From 21-14-0-10-47-8 sp966211455 (GTDB lineage: Bacteria > Bdellovibrionota > Bdellovibrionia > Bdellovibrionales > Bdellovibrionaceae), in NCBI GenBank assembly GCA_966211455.1, contig CBIHNI010000018.1:23820-87819 (forward strand): 64,000 bases of DNA. Direction: 5' to 3'. Made by a program: the position numbers and the translations under genes. The notes under the pieces are model-generated. The model worked only from the letters and a program-made list of their open reading frames with translations, was not told the DNA's origin and did no database searches. Position 1 is the stretch's first letter. Each line of letters begins with the position of its first letter. Of the stretch, positions 34,404 to 42,929 are shown in pieces.

Positions 34404-36936
34404 GACTGCTGCAAGACGAATCGGCCTTGAGCTTTTCAAAATCGCATCGAGGTAGATTGTCGTAAACCGTATAATCCACATTCGGACAGTTCGACTGGGT
34501 CAGCTCGGTCACCGTTGTCTGCGCCACTTTCGCATCGACACCTTGAGATACCATGTAACTGACAATTTCAGCCGGACGAATCAGTTTGGTCGCAAATGAA
34601 ATCAACTGTGGTGCGACGGTTTTTTGCCAAGTGTCCACATTGACACCCGTCGATTTGAAAAAGTTCGGAATCGGCATTGGATTTTTCTTTAGCTTCGCAA
34701 TCTGATCGGGGGCACAGTTTCGCATCTTCAGGCGGTACAACATGCGTGGCGCGCAGACTTCGATGCGCTGACATTTTCCGACCAGATCCACCGATGCCGA
34801 CTTCAATCCCAAAAATGCGGGTGGCACGCCTTCGAAATTGTGATGGCACATTCCGCAGCTGTGAACAAACGCGTTCACCGGATTTTTGTATGTCGCCAAG
34901 ATCTGATCGGCGGTGTAGACATCGGATTCCAGATTCTTTTCAAGACCCGCCAGACCCGCATCCGGATCGCCAACCTTCGCAGCCAAGATTTCAGCGACAG
35001 ATTTCATCACCGCCGTCCGATTGAAAGGAGCATCCGCTTTGCCCACAGCTACGCCATCAAGCAAAGCCACATCGTCCGCGATGCTGACTTGCATTTGTCC
35101 TGAGGTCAAATTGATTTCGACTTTGGCGATCAAGCGGCCATCGATCAAGCGGGCGTTCAATCCGGATTTTGCATGATACAGTTGCAATGTTAGAACATCA
35201 CCCTTCACGCTTCCCAGCGCTTCGGCATTCAGAATTGCGGGACAGGCGATTCCATTTGCGCGATTTTCGGTGCTTTGAATCGCCTGCCAGTCACACTTGC
35301 TATCGGCTCCGTACAAGAAAAGATTTGTGACCAAACCGCCTTGCACCTGTCCGGCGCGGATCGGAAAGTATCCGTTTTCCATCGCCAGGCCGGCTTTATC
35401 TTTCGGATTGCAAATGACCTGGACTTCCATATCGCCAGTCGCCGCTGATTTTTGAATTTCGCAAGTTCCTTTTAAAAGCCCGAGCTGAACTTTGCCGCTT
35501 CCGACATGTTTCGAAAGCCAGGCATCGATTGATCTGGCGTCCAGGGCCGAAAAATAATTGGCAAATCCCACGATCATCTTATTTGTGTTTCGCTCGAAGT
35601 CCGGCTCGCTGGATTTCCAGATCTCGGCCGGTGGACGCACCATCAAGGGTTCGACCTGCCCCGAAACCGCCGAGCGGGAAATCAGATCCTGAAGACCCGC
35701 ATGGATCACACCATCAATGCTTTTCATGCTGTTTTCGACTTCGGCTGCGGTCTTGAGCCGATCTTGCAAAGGGTCGCGATTTGGCAGATTGGCTTCGGGA
35801 ATTTTTAAACCGTTTGGAAAACGCTGCTGAAATCGGGCTTCAAAGGCCATCAGCGCGTTTTCTTTTTCCACGCCCGGAAGATACAAACCTTCGCGGTCGT
35901 TCAAAATATAAGTCAAAATCAGCTTCGTGATTTTCTTGCGGCAGTCATCGCCATTACAAAGATTCAGCCACATTTTTTGAAAAGCGTGAAAATAATTGGC
36001 TTTGTCCGTCAACGTATCCAGAGCATACGGAACGCTGAGATCCACCCGCGTCGGTGCACCAAAGTACTGATAGCGTTTGCCGGATGCACTGCTGTTAAAA
36101 CAATAGGGCTGCGTGTGGGTGCCATCGCAGGCCACATCCCCGAAAGCCCCGGTCATCTGCTTTTCGATCACCGAGAAAATCGGCAGATGTGCATTGGTCT
36201 CGTTCCAAGGGCCAACCGAATAAATTGGCGTCTGATTTTGATGGCAGCTTAAGCAAAGCTGCCGGTTGGCGTAAACGACCTGCGGTTTTTTTCCGGGTTC
36301 GTAGTCACGCACGACTTGGTATTCGTAGCGACCCTCTTGGTCGTTGTAAGAAATGGCTTCGATCACCTTGGACTTTTCGTGGAAGCCTAAAAACAATCTT
36401 CCCTTCAGATTCAAAGCCAAAGGGTTGCTTGCATCTTTCGGTTCGCGATCGACACCGACCACGACCCGCGGAAAGCGAAAGAACAAATTGATATCGTATT
36501 TTGCTGATCCCAGCAGCGCCGCATTTCGCTGCAAGGATCTTCCCATCGGGAACAGCACGCTGCGAACGGCATTATCGGCATCGGTCTGTCCACCGTAGCC
36601 CAAGTACTGATTGATTCGATCCATCGCTTTTTGAAATGGATACGGGACATTGTAAACGCGCTTACCATCGCGGACTTCGGAAAAGACCGAATCAAAATAT
36701 GATCGCCCACGCCCCGGATCCGAGCTTTCAAAATCCAAAGACGACACCGACCATTCGGCCTGTGCGATTTGTTCGGGGGTGAAATTTTGTATGGCAGTAG
36801 CGGCCGGCTTTCTTACGTCAGCCGTATCATTTTTGGGAGCAGGTCCCAAACTCGAAATCCAAAGCCCCCCAGCAACCGAGAGGCCCAAGACAGCTAAGAC
36901 CCGGATTACCGAGTCGTGCTTTTTCCATCGAAACAT
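34378..36936 (-). CDS. Exported two-haem cytochrome c-like protein
   Basis: The 852-residue product has an N-terminal hydrophobic segment (about 11-30) that could be a signal or an anchor. Two covalent-haem motifs are CLSCH at 228-232 and CGMCH at 694-698, the second followed by another His. The remaining sequence is unrecognised, with a long middle domain between the haem sites. It is the third gene of an operon, overlapping the previous gene by 31 bases. It may transfer electrons to or from its two operon partners outside the cytoplasm. The start is supported by the overlap but has only a weak GGGAG site. Confidence 0.75.
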   Translation of the reverse strand: MFRWKKHDSVIRVLAVLGLSVAGGLWISSLGPAPKNDTADVRKPAATAIQNFTPEQIAQAEWSVSSLDFESSDPGRGRSYFDSVFSEVRDGKRVYNVPYPFQKAMDRINQYLGYGGQTDADNAVRSVLFPMGRSLQRNAALLGSAKYDINLFFRFPRVVVGVDREPKDASNPLALNLKGRLFLGFHEKSKVIEAISYNDQEGRYEYQVVRDYEPGKKPQVVYANRQLCLSCHQNQTPIYSVGPWNETNAHLPIFSVIEKQMTGAFGDVACDGTHTQPYCFNSSASGKRYQYFGAPTRVDLSVPYALDTLTDKANYFHAFQKMWLNLCNGDDCRKKITKLILTYILNDREGLYLPGVEKENALMAFEARFQQRFPNGLKIPEANLPNRDPLQDRLKTAAEVENSMKSIDGVIHAGLQDLISRSAVSGQVEPLMVRPPAEIWKSSEPDFERNTNKMIVGFANYFSALDARSIDAWLSKHVGSGKVQLGLLKGTCEIQKSAATGDMEVQVICNPKDKAGLAMENGYFPIRAGQVQGGLVTNLFLYGADSKCDWQAIQSTENRANGIACPAILNAEALGSVKGDVLTLQLYHAKSGLNARLIDGRLIAKVEINLTSGQMQVSIADDVALLDGVAVGKADAPFNRTAVMKSVAEILAAKVGDPDAGLAGLEKNLESDVYTADQILATYKNPVNAFVHSCGMCHHNFEGVPPAFLGLKSASVDLVGKCQRIEVCAPRMLYRLKMRNCAPDQIAKLKKNPMPIPNFFKSTGVNVDTWQKTVAPQLISFATKLIRPAEIVSYMVSQGVDAKVAQTTVTELTQSNCPNVDYTVYDNLPRCDFEKLKADSSCSSLMTAFGNN

Positions 36937-37898
36937 GTGCTAGCAAAGGCTCCCACGTTTTTGTCTTCGTTCGTCAAAACGAAATTCAGCAAGAAAATCT
37001 TATTCGTATAGGCGCGGCCCACATACAAACCCGGTTTCACCATGCGGACTTCGTCGCGGATGTCCAAATAGCCCGGGCCGGTCAGCACGTCGACGTTCTT
37101 GTTGAAAGGTTTAAAGTCCTTTCCCCAAGCGTAATCGATGATGATCGATTCACGGCGGTGATCCAAAAGACTTTGCCCGCAATAAACGTGCGCCGGGAAA
37201 AGCATGGCCTTCAAATTCAAAGGGTTGATTGATTTCGGATCCGGGAACATTTCTTTCAAGGCCGCTTCATCTTCGGTCGCACCGAAAAAGTCCGTGACGT
37301 TTGCCCACAAGGCTCCGGCGCTTTCTTTGGCGGGCGCTATCGCGCCGTGCACGCTGATAAAGACCGCTTCATTGATCGCATTGCGAAGCAAGTATTCGCC
37401 CGCTTCGTTTTTAGGATAAATGCGCTTTCCCTTCCAGGCCATCTCGCCGAAACATTCGACCGGATCCCGGCCATCACACACCTTGCTGATGACCTTTCCC
37501 AAGATCGGAGCTTCGCCCACGACCTTCGAGTAAATGCGTTTGCGAATATCGCCGACCATCTCGCCGTTCATGACGATCTTGCCGTTGTAGCTGCCCGGAA
37601 CGATCGGGCCCGCATCCAAGCGGATATAGAGCTGATCGATTTCTTCCTGAGTCATCTTTTGAATGTCGTCCGCCGTGATCGCCGCTTTTTCAGCATCTTT
37701 GAGCGGATAATTATTCTGCAACAAAGCCTGATCGGGCTTCATGTTGTATGGGCTTTTGCTGAACGCTTCCGGCGTCATCGACGCGTCTTTCAGGAAGGTG
37801 ATGGTTTTACCGTTCGCCATCGTTTTTTGATAGGGCTGCAAAGCCGCTTGCGACATCGATGCTACGAGAATCAAGAGAGAGAAAATTTGTGTTTTCAT
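36906..37898 (-). CDS. Exported protein of unknown function in cytochrome operon
   Basis: The 330-residue product has a signal peptide cleaved after SQA (residue 18). No haem motif is present; three cysteines occur (DGRDPVECFGEM, HVYCGQS, STCFDG). The C-terminal half resembles a beta-rich domain with a conserved-looking SIIIDYAWGKDF segment. I do not recognise the family. It starts 14 bases after the 905-residue cytochrome gene and overlaps the 852-residue one. It is probably a third component of the same extracytoplasmic assembly. Confidence 0.72.
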   Translation of the reverse strand: MKTQIFSLLILVASMSQAALQPYQKTMANGKTITFLKDASMTPEAFSKSPYNMKPDQALLQNNYPLKDAEKAAITADDIQKMTQEEIDQLYIRLDAGPIVPGSYNGKIVMNGEMVGDIRKRIYSKVVGEAPILGKVISKVCDGRDPVECFGEMAWKGKRIYPKNEAGEYLLRNAINEAVFISVHGAIAPAKESAGALWANVTDFFGATEDEAALKEMFPDPKSINPLNLKAMLFPAHVYCGQSLLDHRRESIIIDYAWGKDFKPFNKNVDVLTGPGYLDIRDEVRMVKPGLYVGRAYTNKIFLLNFVLTNEDKNVGAFASTCFDGKSTTR

Positions 37899-37912
37899 CT
37901 TGTCTTCCTTTC

Positions 37913-40630
37913 TTAAAGTGTCGCCAAGAAGGCCTTCAGAGCCGTCTTTTCTTCAGCAGACAGGGCCGTTCCGAACTCGTGACCGCCGTTTTCTTGGTTG
38001 GCATCACAGCCCGAATAATATTTCAGGTAAGTGTACAAGCGCTGATTCTGCCCGGCGCCAAATTGCTTCATATAAGCCGCAGTCTTTTCCTTGATATCCA
38101 GACCTGCCAGGCCACGGAAAGCTTCAAAGGTACCCAGCGATGTTTCCGCGAGCTCTTTTGCCGAAACTGGATCGTTGTTCGTGCGCGACAGCCAGTATTT
38201 GTAGAAGTTATTCCACGCGGCCGTCTTCGCCGTTTCACGTTGTTTCGCATCTTTGATTTCCGATGCTTTCAAATAAGGCTCGTAAGCCACCGATGCTCCC
38301 ATCAAATCCGATGAGAACGCTTTGATCTCGAAACTTGCCAATTGCGTGACCGAAATCCCGACTGGGAAATCGATGAACAAAGGTTCCGCCGTTTTCATCA
38401 AGTTCAAGCTCATCGCCAGCGGGAAGCGGATCGGAGTATCCGTCAAAGCGACCTTCTTGCGGCGATTTTGCGGCGGCGTTAAAAGCTCGTCCACCGATTT
38501 TTCAAACAGAACCAGGCGACCTTCGGTGCTTGGATCAAATTTGCCATCGCATTGGAATTTCTTTTGTGGATCCGTTTGACGTCCATCGATCGTCGAGCGC
38601 CATGGATTGTAAGCCACGTCGCTGTCGTAACCGCAAATCTCGGGTCCGACCGAGTTGTTGTGCAAGAACGGAGCATGCGCCCACAAATTCAAAAGCGAAA
38701 TATTGCGATAATAGCCGCGACCGCCACCCAGTTTTTCCGAGCGGATTCCGGTCAAGACCGCCGGACGAGCGCGATTTGTTTCGGAAGCGAATTGCTCCCA
38801 GACATGACCCGTCATGTGATTGCTGTGAAGCGAGCGGCATTTGTAAGTTCCGACCGTCGCCACATCCGTGGATTTGTCGTTCCCCATCCAATCAGCCCGA
38901 ATCACTTCACCACTTTTCGCTAAAGTCGTCTTGGCGAAGAAATCGACATTTTCAAAAGATCCGTTATCGTTCGACATGTCGTTCTTATTCGTATTCTGTG
39001 ACGAATGGCACTGGGCACAGTTCTGGGCGAAGACTTGCGCCCCGGTTGCAACCAATCCTGATCCGCCGTAACGATTGTCCAAGAATTCAGCCAGTTTCGC
39101 GTCCCGAGTCTGCGCCGGAACCTTCGAGAACAGCGTTGAATCTTTCAAGTCTGTCGGTCGACGAGACAAGATGTAATCAAAGACATCGCCAATGCGGTCT
39201 TCGTTGGCACGCCAGCTTGCGCAATCCTGACGGCACTGAGCAATGTTAAATGGCGTCTGCTGGAATCCGCGCTGCGCCGGATCCAATTCGCGCAAGTTGT
39301 TCAGATGATTCACCCAGCATTGCTCGGCACACATCCCGATGTTCACGTACACTCGTTGCGCGGCCAGATCGGCACCGACCGAATCTTCGCCACCTTTAAG
39401 GATGTGCATGACTTGCATCTTTTTGTTTTTACGATACTGCCAGAATTTCACTCCACCATCTTTGTAAGTGATCTTTTGGCAATCAGGTCCCGGGTTGCAA
39501 GAAGCCACATTATCCCAACGAGAGACGACCTCGTCGAACTTTGGACGCTGTTCGATGTTGATCAAAGCGTTGATCGTCCCTGGGTTGTTCACGAAATCGT
39601 GTGGAACCGCGGATGTATCGACCGTACCGGCACGCGCATGCACGAACATTTGATATTCGATGCTATTTTCTTTCGCGCCACTGCCCAGAACTGAAGAGAT
39701 ATTGATGTACTGATTTCCGGTTTCACCTTTGACGTTGTGCCAGCCCGGATTGTTGATATCCAAAGGCGGGTTCAAAGGATCGAAAGCCGCGTGACATGAA
39801 GAACACGCTTTACCCACACGGAAAGGGGGCTCGATCGAAGCATCGATTTCAGCTTCGGTCATGCGTTTTTCAAAGCCTTCCCAACCGCCGATTTTTTCCC
39901 AGCGAGCCGCATTGAAACGCGGATTTGGAAATTTACGATAGCCGATCGCACCTGTCGGATTACCGAAGGCCAACTCACAGCGACTTTCACGTGGACGCTG
40001 TCGACCGGCACCATCCACGTCCAACGCATCGGCCGCTTTGACGACCGGATTGTCACAAGCAGGATCGCGCCAAGCCGTTTTGTTTTTCACCGCATCCAAA
40101 AGCGCTTCGTCCCCAGCGCAGTATTCCCAACCATAAGTGTCTTGCATGGTTGGTTCGCCGCCGTGATATTTCAGGCCTTTTTCTTTACAGTTTTTGCCAG
40201 GCACGCAGCAGTCTGGATCGTTGATCAAACCCCAAGACATAAAGCGTTTGTCATGACGGTCGGCACGCAGAACTTTGTACCAAGCGATCGGCGAATTCAG
40301 CTTCTGCGGGAAATAGTAAGTGTGGAAGCGTTCATTCGGAGCCGACTTGAACCAGATCTCGCGACCGGCCAGTTCTTTGATCTCTTGTTCTTTGGAAAGA
40401 GTTTTTCCGAATTGGAATTTGCGATTGGTGTAGGTGCCATCTTGATTGTGGTCATACCCATCGCGAGAGAAGGGATCGTTCGCGAGGTAGGCGCCGAGCT
40501 CTCCGTCATATTGGTTTGCGTAAGCAGTGGTATCTGCAGCAGGAGTCCTGTAGCTCGCCTCTTTGTGTTGGTTCGAGAAACACGCCGAGAGCAACAGAAG
40601 ACTGCTCAGAATCATTATCAAACGATTCAT
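37913..40630 (-). CDS. Large lipoprotein with two c-type haem motifs
   Basis: The lipobox LLSAC puts a lipidated Cys17 at the mature N-terminus. Haem-binding motifs are CSSCH at 276-280 and CAQCH at 538-542. A downstream segment (YYRNISLLNLWAHAPFLHNNSVG) resembles the region after the haem in dihaem peroxidase- and rubber-oxygenase-type cytochromes. The 905-residue size is much larger than those families. GAGG precedes the ATG. It is the first gene of a three-gene operon of exported proteins, suggesting an extracytoplasmic redox enzyme. The substrate is unknown. Confidence 0.78.
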   Translation of the reverse strand: MNRLIMILSSLLLLSACFSNQHKEASYRTPAADTTAYANQYDGELGAYLANDPFSRDGYDHNQDGTYTNRKFQFGKTLSKEQEIKELAGREIWFKSAPNERFHTYYFPQKLNSPIAWYKVLRADRHDKRFMSWGLINDPDCCVPGKNCKEKGLKYHGGEPTMQDTYGWEYCAGDEALLDAVKNKTAWRDPACDNPVVKAADALDVDGAGRQRPRESRCELAFGNPTGAIGYRKFPNPRFNAARWEKIGGWEGFEKRMTEAEIDASIEPPFRVGKACSSCHAAFDPLNPPLDINNPGWHNVKGETGNQYINISSVLGSGAKENSIEYQMFVHARAGTVDTSAVPHDFVNNPGTINALINIEQRPKFDEVVSRWDNVASCNPGPDCQKITYKDGGVKFWQYRKNKKMQVMHILKGGEDSVGADLAAQRVYVNIGMCAEQCWVNHLNNLRELDPAQRGFQQTPFNIAQCRQDCASWRANEDRIGDVFDYILSRRPTDLKDSTLFSKVPAQTRDAKLAEFLDNRYGGSGLVATGAQVFAQNCAQCHSSQNTNKNDMSNDNGSFENVDFFAKTTLAKSGEVIRADWMGNDKSTDVATVGTYKCRSLHSNHMTGHVWEQFASETNRARPAVLTGIRSEKLGGGRGYYRNISLLNLWAHAPFLHNNSVGPEICGYDSDVAYNPWRSTIDGRQTDPQKKFQCDGKFDPSTEGRLVLFEKSVDELLTPPQNRRKKVALTDTPIRFPLAMSLNLMKTAEPLFIDFPVGISVTQLASFEIKAFSSDLMGASVAYEPYLKASEIKDAKQRETAKTAAWNNFYKYWLSRTNNDPVSAKELAETSLGTFEAFRGLAGLDIKEKTAAYMKQFGAGQNQRLYTYLKYYSGCDANQENGGHEFGTALSAEEKTALKAFLATL

Positions 40631-40764
40631 TCTGGACCTCTTTTGAAGTTATTGGAACACATCAATAGAGTAGCAAACCTAGATTTGACTGCGGCCTGGA
40701 TTTCATGGGAAAGGGCGAATCTGGTCCATCAGCTGGCACATGAATCGCAGACGATCCGCCTGAC

Positions 40765-42039
40765 ATGAAATACACGTCTCTTCTTCTCATTGTTGGCTTT
40801 TTGCTGAGCTTTGGTCCGTATGCTCAAGCCGAAATTGTCATCTGTCGAAAAGTTCATCGAACTTCTCACGGTACAGCTTTGTCTGCATCAACATCGAAAA
40901 GCCCGACATTGAACGGAATTTTGAAAACAATCGATCAAACCGCGGCCGAACTTCGCGGCACCACGCAGTTCACCTCGCCCCGCATTTGGCGCGAAAAGAC
41001 TGCATCCCAAGGTCTTCCGGGATTGGACCTACCGAAATCCGTCGGCGGGCAAGAGTTCTCCCCCAGCAAGATGGTCCAGGTCTTCGAACATGCCGGACGA
41101 TACGCCTTGGATCTTCGCGATGTGGTCGGCGGAGCCCACTCGCGCCCGCTTCTGCACGAGATCAACAGAAACCCCGAGATGCGCGAGGTTCTTCAGCAAG
41201 TCGCGCGCGGCAAAGCCTATATGTCGATCGCGATCACCGAAGAAAGCGTCGGCTCCAATATGCGAGCCATGACCAGCGTTTCAGAAAAAGTCGAAGGCGG
41301 TTACAAACTGACAGGCGCCAAGATGTACAATGCTCGCTTCACATCGGCGACACACATCATCTTGTTCACGCAGGCCGAAGCTGGTGCACCGAATGGCAAA
41401 CTGAACACCTTCTTGATTCCCATCGATTATCCAGGCTTGGAATTCACGCAACTCAACGCACACGGTCTGCAAGGAAATTCTTTCGGCGGAGTTTCTTTTA
41501 AAGATCTTTTCGTGCCAGAAAAATTTCGCATCGGCGATCACGGCAAAGGCGGATCCGTCTTCCGCGATCACTTTACATACTGGCGTTTGATGATGGCCTC
41601 GGCCGCCATCGGTACCGGCAAGGGCGCCTTAGATCAGCTGGTCGAGCGCATGCGAACACGCGAAGCTTTCGGTGGACCGATCGGTCGCTTCACACATTTG
41701 CAGCAAGCCTTGGCCGAACACACAGCCAAGCTTCACATGGCAAGCCTTCTGATCAAACAAGCAGCACTACTTTTAGATAAGGGCAAATACGAGGAGGCCG
41801 CTGCCCTTGCTGCCATGGCCAAAGCGGAAGGTGTCGAATGGGCTTTGAAAGCCGCAGATTTTACGATGGAAGTTTTCGGCGCCCACGGTTACACCGATGA
41901 GACCGATCTCCCAAGACGGGTCGCCGATCTGCAAGGCCTGCGCATCGCCGACGGAACGACCCATGTCCTGAGACAGGATGTGGTTCGTCGTCTTTACGGC
42001 GATGACTTGTGGAATATGGCCGTGGGGATCACGCCATGA
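40765..42039 (+). CDS. Acyl-CoA dehydrogenase-fold protein with signal peptide
   Basis: Residues about 50-424 have the acyl-CoA dehydrogenase fold: AITEESVGSNMRAMTSV and GYKLTGAKMYNARF in the flavin region, TREAFGGPIGRFTHLQQALAEH, and GAHGYTDETDLPRRVADL. Where the usual YEGT catalytic motif lies there is ADGT (Asp396), as in ACAD10/11-type members. The first 22 residues are a textbook signal peptide (hydrophobic core, AQA cleavage), which is highly unusual because acyl-CoA and FAD are cytosolic. It overlaps the next gene, also exported, by four bases (ATGA). Substrate and location need proof. Confidence 0.82.
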   Translation: MKYTSLLLIVGFLLSFGPYAQAEIVICRKVHRTSHGTALSASTSKSPTLNGILKTIDQTAAELRGTTQFTSPRIWREKTASQGLPGLDLPKSVGGQEFSPSKMVQVFEHAGRYALDLRDVVGGAHSRPLLHEINRNPEMREVLQQVARGKAYMSIAITEESVGSNMRAMTSVSEKVEGGYKLTGAKMYNARFTSATHIILFTQAEAGAPNGKLNTFLIPIDYPGLEFTQLNAHGLQGNSFGGVSFKDLFVPEKFRIGDHGKGGSVFRDHFTYWRLMMASAAIGTGKGALDQLVERMRTREAFGGPIGRFTHLQQALAEHTAKLHMASLLIKQAALLLDKGKYEEAAALAAMAKAEGVEWALKAADFTMEVFGAHGYTDETDLPRRVADLQGLRIADGTTHVLRQDVVRRLYGDDLWNMAVGITP

Positions 42040-42827
42040 TAAAGATCGGCGCTGTTCTTCTTTGCACACTTCTCTTCACGTTGTTCACTTGGGCGGCTCC
42101 GAATTGCCGTTCGACTCATCACCGATTGGATCTGCTTCCCACCGCTTTTGTTTTCAATGACCTGATGGCAAAAGAAAAATCCGTCTTTGCCATGCAAAGA
42201 GATTACGATAACGAAATCACCTATGGCAGTTCGGGCGGTGCTTGTGCGACCGTCTCGGCCGCCAATCTGCTACAGGCGATTCACGCGCGCCTTAGCAGAC
42301 AGACACCTTTAGATCTTCAACCGATTCTAAGGAAAGCATTTCAAGATCTTCCAGAGTTGCGCTCGGGCAAAGTCACCAATCAAAACATGACCCAACTTTT
42401 TGGTTATTTCAATCAGTACATCCCGGGTGTGACATTCAAAACCCAGATCGACCAGGCGACAACAATGATGTTGCGTCCGCCGGCGAAAAAAGGGGTGCGA
42501 AACTGGTTGAAAATGCCGACAAAAGTTTTGTTAAAGCCAATCGCGGAAAACGAAAACAAGATCTTAATCTTTAAGGTCATCGGCGAATACGGCACCGTCG
42601 TCGGAAGACATTTTGTCGTCCTTCGGGAAATCAAATCCCCGAATGAGGTCGTGATTCAAGACCCACACGATCCATCCAAAAACAGAAGTTTAGAGGCCGT
42701 CACGCTGCCTTCACCTATTACGAAGCTGCCGACACTGCAGCTCGTTCGGCCCGGTACGCAGAAAGCTGGATACTATTTTTATGAACTGGACGCGATTATC
42801 ACCGTTTCGCTTGAGCCAGCCCCATGA
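42036..42827 (+). CDS. Exported C39-like (papain-fold) cysteine peptidase
   Basis: A signal peptide covers about residues 1-21. The catalytic triad is readable as Cys70 in SSGGACATVSAANLL, His192 in GRHFVVLREI and Asp209 in VVIQDPHD; this spacing and the following DP are hallmarks of peptidase C39-like domains. Unlike bacteriocin transporters it has no ABC domain, so it is a stand-alone exported peptidase. The start at 42036 overlaps the stop of the exported acyl-CoA dehydrogenase (ATGA), which implies linked expression. Peptidase activity is inferred from motifs only. Confidence 0.78.
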   Translation: MIKIGAVLLCTLLFTLFTWAAPNCRSTHHRLDLLPTAFVFNDLMAKEKSVFAMQRDYDNEITYGSSGGACATVSAANLLQAIHARLSRQTPLDLQPILRKAFQDLPELRSGKVTNQNMTQLFGYFNQYIPGVTFKTQIDQATTMMLRPPAKKGVRNWLKMPTKVLLKPIAENENKILIFKVIGEYGTVVGRHFVVLREIKSPNEVVIQDPHDPSKNRSLEAVTLPSPITKLPTLQLVRPGTQKAGYYFYELDAIITVSLEPAP

Positions 42828-42929
42828 TCCGCGAGCGATCTACCGGTATTGGCACCACTCTTGTTTAAGGATTTCGTCAGGTTTGAATTTGGATTTTGAA
42901 ATCGAAATAGCTGGACGTTAGAGGTTAAC

